Of a stretch of DNA of 64,000 nt, positions 31,145 to 41,800 are shown piece by piece; the stretch's first letter is position 1; each line of letters opens with the position of its first letter. Source of the stretch: Rehmannia glutinosa (lineage: Eukaryota; Streptophyta; Magnoliopsida; Lamiales; Orobanchaceae); the NCBI GenBank assembly GCA_016081115.2, contig JABTTQ020001742.1:124001-188000 (forward strand). The letters are read 5' to 3'. The notes under the pieces are model-generated. The model worked only from the letters and a program-made list of their open reading frames with translations. It did no database searches and was not told where the DNA came from. A program made the position numbers and the translations under genes.

Positions 31145-32596
31145 CTAACAATCAACAGATAAAAAGTTTACAATGCAGGGAGGTGGATAGCTCCATACTT
31201 TTGGACTATCAAAAGAAAAAGATCTTGTGGCTAGTTCATGAGCAACCATATTAGCATTCCGACGAACAAAATCCACCGAAATTTCTGGTTCACCTTGCAA
31301 CAAAACTCGACATTCTTGAATAATACTGTCATACTCTGACATCCCAATATCCAATGATACTAAGCCATCTACTACATATTTGGCATCCGTTTCCACAATT
31401 ATTTGCTGAAGTCCCAAGCCATATATCCACGAAAATGCTTCTCTTACCCCCATAGCTTCTGCTTCTCGAACTGAAAATAATCTTGCGAACCAAATACTTC
31501 TAGCCACCACAAAAACACCTTGATCATCCCGTATAACCATGCCAATACCTGTTCGTTTCCTGTTTCGACAAATAGTCGCATCAACATTACATTTCATGAA
31601 TGGAAAATGTGGTTTCATCCATTTTTGACAGCAACTTTCATGCCTTGCTGCTGCATTAATATGTTCCAGATTTCTTCTATTGCTCCAATCTGTCAAAACA
31701 CTAAGTGCTCCCTTAACAGTACCAGCAATAGAGTCATGTTTTTGTTCCCAAACCTCACCATTTCTCTGCCTCCATATGCTCCAAAGTATAGTACAAAATT
31801 TAGCTCCCAACCATGCATCACCTTGCTTAATACCAGATTCCACAAACTCAGAAAAAGACTCAGCTGTATTTGCCCATTCATCAATAAAATCACCTAAACC
31901 AGCAGCAACCCAACATTGAGAGGAAAACCTGCAAGTTACAAAGAGATGCCAACAAGTTTCAATATCTTCTTGACAAAACACACAAATAGAATCAACTTGT
32001 ATATTTCTCAATACAAGATTGCGTCGTGTAGGTAGACAATCCCTACAAGCTCTCCAAACAAAATGCTTGATTTTAGGGGGTACATTCATACTCCATAGCT
32101 TATTCCACAAAGCCGAACCACCAATAGATTCTTCATTAGAACAGTTACGGGCTATTCGATACCCGCTTTTCACTACATACTTTCCTTTTTTATCATAGTG
32201 CCAAATTATGCAGTCATCTAGAGCCACCGAATTAATGGGAATATTAAGGATTTGCTCCACATCTCTTTCATAGAACAATTCCTCTAATAAGCCTCCATCC
32301 CATAGTCTATTTCCAGGTATCATTAGATCACTGACAGTGATATCATCTAATTCTTGGTTCTTAGGAGTAGAAATATAGAAATTAGTATCATCCCTCAACC
32401 AAGGAGAACCCCAGACCTTTACATTACGCCCTGTTCCAATCTTCCAACGAACACCTCTTTGAAGCACAACTTGAGAACTCCAAATGCTTCTCCAAATGAA
32501 ACTAGGATTAGAGCCTAGCTTTGCATTTAAAAAATCCCCTCGAGGGAAATATTTAGCTTTGAAAATCTTGGTAACTAGTGCGTTCGGATCCATCAA
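31145..32596 (-). pseudogene. LINE 3' coding part: zinc-binding (zf-RVT) and RNase H domains
   Basis: 483 codons open. The zf-RVT segment includes LWNKLWSMNVPPKIKHFVWR, CLPTRRNLVLRN and CVFCQEDIETCWHLFVTC, with its Cys/His pattern. The RNase H part has FMKCNVDATICRNRKRTGIG (first catalytic Asp), VREAEAMGVREAF (Glu) and IVETDAKYVVDGL (Asp), then a C-terminal VAHELATRS. It is disconnected from the RT frame by a frameshift near 32600-32755. Confidence 0.82.
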
Positions 32597-32754
32597 GAAT
32601 TTGCATCCTTACTTCCCTAGTAATGCTACATTGAAGCAAAACAAATCTCGAAATCCCAATCCTCCATTCTCTTTTCTCAAGCACAATTTGTCCCATTTCA
32701 TCCAATTAATACCCCTTGATTTATCTTTATTTGAACCCCACCAATAAGAATTTA

Positions 32755-34052
32755 TCATTTTTCTAGTTCATCGAGTAGAGAGTCCGGAAGTAAGAATGTA
32801 CTCATGAAATAAGAAGGTATAGATTGAGCCACCGCCTTAATAAGAACTTCCTTTCCGCCTCTAGATAACATCTTAGCTCTCCACTGATGAATATATTTCC
32901 ACAATTTATCTTTCACATGACCAAACACCTCCTTCTTTCTTCTACCAATAAGCGATGGGAGACCAAGATACTTTCCGGTATTCAGCGGCTGCCACACTCC
33001 CAGCGTTTCACAGATTGCATCCTTGAGAATTAAGGGGATATTACTACTAAAGAAAATTCCAGACTTACCAAAATTCACCACTTGCCCCGACGCCCTTTTA
33101 TACAATTCAAGGAGTTTTTTCAACTGATTACACTCCACTAATGATGCTCGAAAGAATAACAAACTGTCGTCAGCAAAGAAAAGATGCGAAACCGTTGGTG
33201 CTTTTCTACAAACTCGAGAACCATGAATAAGACCCTTACTTTCAGCATCTTTTATAAAAAAAGACAATCCTTCCGCACAAATAATAGAAAGATATGGTGA
33301 TAAAGGATCACCTTGTCTCAAACCTCTCTTAGGAATTATAGGTCCAACAAGTCTGCCATTAACTCTAATTGAATAAGTCACCGAAGAGACACACATCATG
33401 ACCCATTCAACCCACTTCCGTGCAAAACCCATTTTCAACATCATAGCCTCAAGAAAATTCCAATTCATACTATCATATGCCTTGCTAATATCTATCTTGA
33501 ATGCTATATCTCCTTCTTTACACCTTGAATTTCTTTTCATACTATGAATAATCTCAAAAGCAATCTGAACGTTATCAATAATTGTCTTCCCGGACCAAAC
33601 ACGGATTGATTATAGGAGATTATATTGGGTAGTATGCTCTTCAACCTATTCGCCAACACTTTCGCCATAATCTTATAAACCACATTACTTAAAGAAATAG
33701 GGCGCCAATCCTTGAGCAGACATGGATTGTTAATTTTTGGAATTAACACCACATTTGTATCATTTAGGCCAGTCGGAAAAAAACCCCTGTTCAACCACTC
33801 TTTGCACGCACCAAAGATATCTTCCCCTATTAGCGACCAAATATTTTGATAAAACGCCGGGTTAAAACCATCGGGCCAGGGCGATTTATCCCGATGCATT
33901 TGTTTTACAGCTTTAGTGAACTCAGATAACGAGAATTGATTAACAAGAATCTCATTATACTCATCTGTAATGCAAGGCTTGATAGCATCAATTACGGGTT
34001 CAACAACACAATCAGTTGCACTAAAGATTTTTTCATAATAGCTTTTTACCAT
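32755..34052 (-). pseudogene. LINE reverse transcriptase, frameshifted
   Basis: Frame 34052..33537 holds the RT N-terminal half (DKSPWPDGFNPAFYQ, DTNVVLIPKIN, WRPISLSNVVYKIMAKVLANR). Frame 33540..32755 holds the catalytic half (AFKIDISKAYDSMNW, RGLRQGDPLSPYL, LFFADDSLLFF with the FADD active site). They are out of frame at about 33590, and a second frameshift ends the RT frame at 32755 (ELEK, with MINSYWWG in the next frame). The active-site residues remain although the frame is broken. Confidence 0.85.
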
Positions 34053-34196
34053 ACCGCATACTACATCGTGATCTTCATGCCATATCCCATTATCATCCTG
34101 AATTTTTGAAAGATAATTCTCCCTCTGCCGTGCTGAAGCAAATTTATAAAAGAAGCGAGTATTGCTATCCCCTTCTTTTAACCAATGAACTTTAGC

Positions 34197-34704
34197 TCAT
34201 TGCTTCCAATAGCATTCCTCCTGGCATAGTAAATTGTTCAGTTTCTGTCTGGTCTGCTCGAATAAAATCACATCATCTTCCCCATCTTTATCTCTTAATT
34301 TAGATAAAATATCATTGCATTGGTTGATATTTTTTCTAAAATCCACCTGTTGTTGTTTGCTCCAATTTGTCAACTTTTCAGCACAAAACTCCAATTTCTC
34401 TTGAACATTCCTATCTCCAGCCAAAAACCATGCCCCTTCAACCACATCCTTTAAACCATCCAATTGGAGCCATCTGTTTTCAAATTTAAACCTCTGAGGT
34501 CTCCTTTGATGTATATTAACGCAGGTTTGCAATAGTATGGGAGAATGATCCGACATAGACGCGACCAAATTTGTCAACTGAACATCTGGAAATTTTTTGA
34601 GCCAAGTACTTGTCACCAATGCACGATCAATTCTTTCTTCTACTGCATTTATAGAGCCTTCCCCACGGCTCCATGTATATGGGTACCCATGTAGGGGTAA
34701 GTCT
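34197..34704 (-). pseudogene. LINE endonuclease C-terminal remnant
   Basis: YPYTWSRGEGSINAVEERID followed by RALVTSTWLKKFP and MSDHSPILL matches the end of the APE-type endonuclease of plant LINEs; the SDH(S/R)P motif is its C-terminal active-site signature. The upstream endonuclease and ORF1 are missing, consistent with 5' truncation during insertion. Confidence 0.8.
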
Positions 34705-35802
34705 TGTTATTATTTTATTCAAATATTTTATTATTTTATATATTATTGGATTTGTAGTACAAGTTTTGAAATATAATATTAACTATATATTTATGTAATA
34801 TTTATCATATAAATTTTTATTATAATTTATTATTTATATTAGATTTATAATAAAAATAAATTAGTTGACTTTTTATTTTTGGTTGGAATCTTCGTTTCCC
34901 TTGCACATGACTATGTAATTTTTGATTTTTTCCTCCATTGGTCAACTGCCAAGTCGGATGCCCACATCACCAATTTTGACTAAAAAGAAAACTTTGTAAG
35001 AAATAAAAACCCCAACTCAGAGTCTCAACTGATCGACAAAACCGAATTGTTATAAATGTATAAAGATTCACACAAAAGCATACAGTCCATCGTATATTGT
35101 ATGCACATTTATGGTAGATACTATATCTATTGTGTTCCTTGAGGATGAGCATCTACAAGACTCTATAGGAGCGGATGGGATCTCATTCATATTCCACAAA
35201 GGTATTTCATCTCCTTTTTAACCGCAAAGATGATTGCCACTTGTACAGAAGTTATAATATTAATTTTGAACATATGATTTACGCTCAAAATTATTATGGT
35301 AACTTCTGTAGACGGGACAATCATTGGTACGATAAAATAGAAGATTAAACACCTTTATAGAATAGAAGATCCCATTCGCCCCAGGGGTCACAATACCAAA
35401 AATCCATCGTTTTCACGCTTAAAGAACAAACTTCAAAATTAAAAAAAAAAAAAAAAAAATTGGTCTCAGAATCTCAAAGTTTGCCTAATTGGTGGACCAA
35501 AAAACTAATTTTGCCTACATATATATCCTACAAGTTGTACACGTGCTGCACGTACGTGCACATTTCTTACACTTGATTAACACTAACAATGTTTCATGAA
35601 ACTCAAACTTCATCATAAACTCAAATTAACCTAAACTATACCATATGTGACAGATACACATTACATGTAACAAACACCAAGCATGAAATCTAACCTTTTA
35701 TCGTATACAACATAGCTCCCAACTATATATTATCTGAGATATGTGGTGATGTCTAAAATCTCAAACAAAAATCCCTTTCAATTCAACTTAACAAACTATA
35801 TA
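34705..35802. other. Gene-free stretch downstream of the receptor kinase
   Basis: AT-rich sequence with an A-tract at about 35440-35459. It would include the 3' UTR and terminator of the receptor kinase gene on its right side. No other feature is supported. Confidence 0.5.
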
Positions 35803-38800
35803 CTATCTAGCTTGTGACAATTGTATAGCTTCTTGATCAAGAGTAGAATCTTCAGCCCAAATGAAGTTATGTGACATTACTGAAAACTCTTGAATCCTAA
35901 CTTGTTCAAGCTGTTCCCATTCAGCCCATCTCTCAGCCAAACCAATTCCCTGCAGCATGCTCACAACATCTGCCATCTTCGGACGTTCTTCGGGTGAGCT
36001 TTGCGTGCAAAGCATCGCGACTTGTAGAATCATCTCAACTTCTTTGCGGTCGTAGCTTTTCAAGTGTTCGTCCACAATGTCCTCCAGTCGTTTTTCTCTC
36101 AGTAACTTTTTGATCTGGCATTAGTTGAAAATAGAAAAAAATCAATGAAACAGAGGATATATTCGAAAGTATTAATACGGCAATCTTCCAATTATTTTGT
36201 TTTGCATATCTTCAAAATCTCGGCTAAATTGCATATTTGGTCCAATAGCTTATACCGAGTTACATATTCGTCCATTAAACTATTAGTTTAAGGGTGTGGC
36301 AAAATAGAACGCTAACTTCTAATTTGTTGCACGTTGAGTCTAATTTGTGCTGACAATTGCGAAATCAACCGGAATTGCTCTGTAAGTTTCGTGACTTCAA
36401 TTCATTCCTGATGCCATTTTTAATGACATTGACATACTGAATTATTTTCAATTTCCACGCAAACGGGTTGTTATCCCCTAAATCTGGAAGCAATTTGGTT
36501 GATTTCACAATTGCCGCCGACAAAAAATGGACTCATTCTATTATCTTATTTTGCCACGCCCCTAAATTAGTGAACGGAAATGCAAGTCAATATAAGTTAG
36601 TGGACCAACTATGAAATTTAGCCTCAAAAGTTCACATCTATGATCGATATATGTAAATAATTAGTCTATATAGCTTTGATAACAACTGTTCGTCATCACA
36701 TGACTGGAATTCAATAAGCATGAAGTACAAGAGGTAACTAATTTTTTTTTGGGATAATTACAAAAACTAAAGGTTTGAGTTAGTTACCAAACAACCAAAA
36801 GATATTTGAAAATTACAAAAACACCTTATGGTTTAATTCTGTGTTAAATTTAAGGGGGTAATTGCAATATTTTGACAAATATAAGGGACGTGTTTGAACT
36901 ATTTTCTCTTATTAAGGAGTAAAGTATAATACAAAATCAAACATCACGTGGTTTTATTGTAATTTTGAAAAACTTGTGGGTTCTTCCATAATTAAACTAA
37001 ACCTTAGGAGTAGTTTTTGTAATGGATAATTACAAAAACATCCATGAGGTTTGGGCTAACTACATAAAAACCGAGAGATGTTTCAAATTACAAATAGCCC
37101 TTTCACTATATCTTAAATTTAACGGGCAACTAGAGTATTTCTATAAATATCGGGGGGTTTTGAAATATTCTTTCAAACCTCAAATAATTTTTTGTAATTT
37201 TCAAAAACCTCTCGAGTTTTTTGTAATTAGCTCAAATCTCAGGGGGTATTTTGTAATTTTTCCTCCTTTTTTTTTATTTTTTTGGCTAAACTTGATGAAA
37301 AAGAACTTCAAATTTTATCAACACAAAATGGACAAATCCCAGAAAACTTACATGATCCAGCAACAGAACATCCTCCTCTTCTTCAAGTCTAGAGAAATCT
37401 ATGGCACGCTGTCCAGTTACCAATTCAAGGAGAGTTATACCATAGCCAAACACATCGGTTTTCTCAGAAGATTTCCCAGTTGACAAATACTCAGGGGCAA
37501 TATGTCCCATAGTACCACGTACTTGAGTCGTGACATGAGTTGCTTTTGCGTCCACTAATTTCGCCAACCCGAAATCTCCAAGGACAGGATCGAACTCATC
37601 ATTTAGAAGAATGTTCGCGGCCTTCATGTCGCGGTGGATGATTTTCGGATTGCAATGCTCGTGAAGGTACTCTAGGCCGTGTGCAGTACCGAATGCTATG
37701 CGTTTTCGGGCTGGCCAGTCTAGTCCTTTCTCTCCTGGTTTTAAGTCTGTCAATTTAAGCGTGTTAACCCGTGTTAAAAAGTTTACAAAACTGGAAAATC
37801 GGTTCCGTAATTTGGCTTCTTTCTACTTTTGATCGGCTGAGATGTTAAAGTTTTGTTTTAGTTCGGTAACTTTAAGAATTTCGGACATTCTGTCTGATTT
37901 TCGCTGGAAAATTCTAATTTCACCAAAGATTGCTTATTTGGACTAAAATGTTTAATGACATGACAACAAATCGGGGTTTTTTTTTAATTTGTAAGGGAAG
38001 TTGCCACATGATTGCTGACTATATATTTAAGATTTTGAGAAAAAAGCATTAGAAAAAATAAATAGCAATGACAAGTAACCTGAAATTAGAAATCGGATTT
38101 CGATGACAAGTCCCCAATGAAACTCATCCGGTCTTTGAAATTTTTGTTTATTATTTTTTTCTTGTCAAACTGACATATACAGTTAGCGAACACGTACTAT
38201 TTTTCCTCTAAAATTGAAAACTACCCTTATTTTCCATGTTATCAACATTCTGACCAAAATCAAGTTTTCAGCGAAATTAGAATTTTCCGGCCGAAGTCAA
38301 ACCAAATGTCTCAAGATTTTATAATTACTCAATTAAGACCAAACTTTGACAACTTAGCGGATCAAAAGTCTAAAATAGCTAAGTCAACGAACCGATTTTA
38401 TAATCTCTCCCACCCGCCAAACTCCCCCCCCAAAAAAAAAAAAAAAAAAAACATTTTCTTTAGTTTTTCTATAGTATAACCAATATTATTTTCTGTCACA
38501 TTTCTTTTGGCTGAGATAGATGATAATTGATCATAATCTCAGACAGTTTGAAATGGCTATGTTTAGGCATCCAAATAGCCATTGATTAACAACAGATTGT
38601 TTTGCAAAGAGAGGGGGCTTAAATGAAGCATCTACACCGATCTTATGTTCTGCTTTAATTCCCAATTCTTACATTAGTAATTAGTCTCTACATTAATAAG
38701 GCCTAATTGGAAAATTGGTCCCATAACTTTAGGATGGTGGCATTTTAGGACTTTTATTTTTTCCACTTTGCAAAATAGTACTTTAATTCAAAAAATCCGG

Positions 38801-41800
38801 CAAATTACGAACACGAATTTCCGAAAATCCAGAGATTGGCCAAAATTTGATAACGTGGCTGCCACACCCTCACCCCTAATTGGAGATTTTAATTTTGCGG
38901 CAGAATTAGTGATGTGGACTGATGATGCAAAAGTGTTTATATGTAAAATGTATCCCAATTTGCATCCACATCACTAATTCCTCCAGAAAATTGAATTTCC
39001 GAATTTTCGGCGAATTTTGTCTTTATTGTGCCGGAATTCTCAAGTTTAAGGCCTATTGCAAAGTGAAAAATTAAAAGTCCTAAAATGCCACTGCCCTAAA
39101 GTTACGGGACCAATTTTGTAATTGGCTTAAACACGACGACTCTTGTACCTCTTAGGCGATATGCGACGCTGAGATTCTGCATAAACGGATAAACAAGAAT
39201 TCTCTCTGTTGAGGTTGTACAAAATCCAATCAACCTTAGCAAGTTCTTGTGAACTGCTATGCTTATCAAGTGAACTTCCCTTAGAAATGCAGCTTCTCCA
39301 CCGGGACTATGATAGTCCATGAGGCGTTTTACGGCGACTCTGGTGTTGTCTGCTAGGATTCCTCTGTATACTTTTCCGTATCCGCCTTGTCCGATTATGT
39401 TGCCTTCGCTGAAACTGTCCGTTGCTAGCTGGACTTCGCGGAATGAAAACCGTTTGATCTGTCCGAAGGAAATTTTGCGCTCATCTTCGCCTGTATATGT
39501 GAATCCATGAAACATATATGTATTAGAGAACATGGTATTTTAGTGAATCTCCAAATTGTTTTCATGTAGGAGATATGGTGATGGTTTGCAGCACTAGATG
39601 AAACTCAATTTGGAAACTAATAGAAAGTTGAAGGCTTAATTGAAAAATCAGTCCGGTAACTTGGGGACGGTGGCATTTTAGGATTTTTAGGGTCTGTTTG
39701 TTTATGTTTCCATGGTCTATTTCCAATTGGCTGGTTGGAAATAGAATTTTGAGAATTTATTGGTTTTCGTGCGAAAAATTGGGATTGTGTTTGGATGAAT
39801 GAATTGAAATGTGTTTTTGTAGGATTGGAAATGAGATTGTGTTTGGTTTGAATAGTTTTGAAATATTATTTTATGTATATAATAATTGAAAAGTTGGTAG
39901 TGGTGGCAGTCGTCACTTCAATATTTCAATTTGAATATATAATATTATATTTGTAAGATTATAGTTGGTGGGTCCTAAATTAGATAGTTATAATTTAAAA
40001 ATAGTAATATTTTAAGTAGATAAAGTTGATAATGGTGGGTCCCACATATATAATTGGATTAAAATATGAAAATAGTGATTGATAAGTAATGATGAGTGAT
40101 GTAGGGTAGTGTATAAGTTTGAGAATAATAAATTATAGGTTTGAGATGTTGTTTTATGTGAAAAATAGAAAATGAAAATGATGATTTCCATTGGAAATTT
40201 TATCAATAAACAAACATATTCCACTTTTATGTATAGTTAAACCGGAAATTTACCAGCCACATCGAAACATAAACAAACAAGGCCTTATTTTTTCAGTTTG
40301 TAATTTGGGACTTTATTTAAAAAAGTTGGCAACAATTTTGGCTCGAAAATCCAAAAACTGGCTGGTTTTGCTGATTTGGCTACCACCTCACCACCCCAAA
40401 TTGAGAATTCGGTGAATTATTGATTAGGATTTTGTATGCTTAATAAGCTAATTTACAAATATTTCAATTAATTACATGTTGGCAACTGATTAAGCATCCC
40501 AATTAGCAATTCTGCCGAAAAATATTTGAGGTGGTGTGGTAGCAGCCACGTCAACAATCCAATCCAGCCAATTTCCGAAATTTTGAGCCAAAATTATCCT
40601 CAATCTGCTGATTTTTTTTAATTAAAGTCATAAATTACAAACTGAAAAAAATATAAATTCTAATCTTCCACCACGCAACACCCCCCCAACCGAATTGTGG
40701 CCGATTTTTGGGTGAAGCGATTTTTTCACCGACTTGGACAGAATCGCCTTGACATAAGGACACCTAAGCCGATTTTTACACTATTGCGTAGTAAAACACG
40801 AAGGAGAAATAAAATTTACCAGCCACATCGACAAACACATCATCCTTGAGTTTATGAACGCGATGAAATCGGTATCCGAAGACGGCCCCAAGCAAGAGGA
40901 GGGAGAATGCACCAATGCTTGCTACGGTGACAAGAACCTGGACTTTTGATTTTCTTTTAGAAACTGCATGATTTGTGAATAATCTATTTCAGAAGCCAAG
41001 TTAAGCACTTGTCTCAGGAAAAAAATCAGGGAACAAAATTAAGCAAACCTGGAATAGAAGAACTTGAAACACAAGGCTGTCGCAAATTGTTGCCGCAGAT
41101 GAGATGAGTGGCTGTAAAGCTGATTATATATGCAATTCATAAGGAAAAGAATGAATTAGTGATGAGTCGAATAAAAGACTTTAAGATGGTTATGTTTAGG
41201 ACGCGTTTGCAAAAAACTTTTCAAACAAGTGATTTATTTGAAGGTGGGAAGTAAAAGTAGTTGAGAATAAGAAGTTTGTATTATTTGCAAATGAAGTTGA
41301 GAATCAAAAGTTGAGAAGTGTGTTTGGTGAAAATATTGTGAAAGTAATTATTTGTTTGACAAAAATCAAAGGCACAAAACATTAGGTCACTGATATTGGC
41401 CAGTGATTCGGGTATAGATCCTTTTAGTGTAAAACCCTGATCCACTTTTGTGTAAAAAGATATATCTTGTCCAAATACACTCATTTAGGCAAAGTATAAC
41501 TTTTTACAATCAAATCGAAGCCAAATCAAAAATATAAAGCACTAAGACTCAATGAAGTGTTAAACTTTACGGATAATTACAAAAACACCCATGATATTTG
41601 ATTGTGTCTTAAATTTAAATTTAAGGGGTAAAAATTAAATATTTTTGCAAAATTCAGATAGGTTTTGAAATGTTTTTTTGCTTATGAAGGGGAATGTAAG
41701 ACGGTATGAAACCTCAACAGATTTTTGTAATTGTCAAAAACCCGTATTTTTTTGTAATTAGCCCAAACCTCAAGTTTTTTTTTTTTTTTGTAATTATCCC

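Larger units (their letters stand above)
31107..34704 (-). mobile_element. L1-like LINE, 5'-truncated, with poly(A) tail
   Basis: Minus-strand non-LTR retrotransposon. A poly(A) tail (T-run at about 31109-31120 on the plus strand) marks the 3' end; coding continues to about 34704, where it is cut within the endonuclease. Order: endonuclease C-terminus, reverse transcriptase, zinc-binding domain, RNase H. A C-terminal plant-type RNase H after the zf-RVT domain is typical of plant L1-clade elements. No matching target duplication was found around it. It separates the dioxygenase gene from the receptor kinase gene. Confidence 0.85.

Noticed and set aside
31520..31919. Plus-strand frames opposite the LINE RNase H region
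   Set aside because: Shadows of the minus-strand LINE coding sequence, with no recognisable domain.
37022..37483. 153-codon plus-strand frame
   Set aside because: It crosses a family A MITE and then runs opposite the kinase exon 37352-37746, which has intact catalytic motifs on the minus strand.
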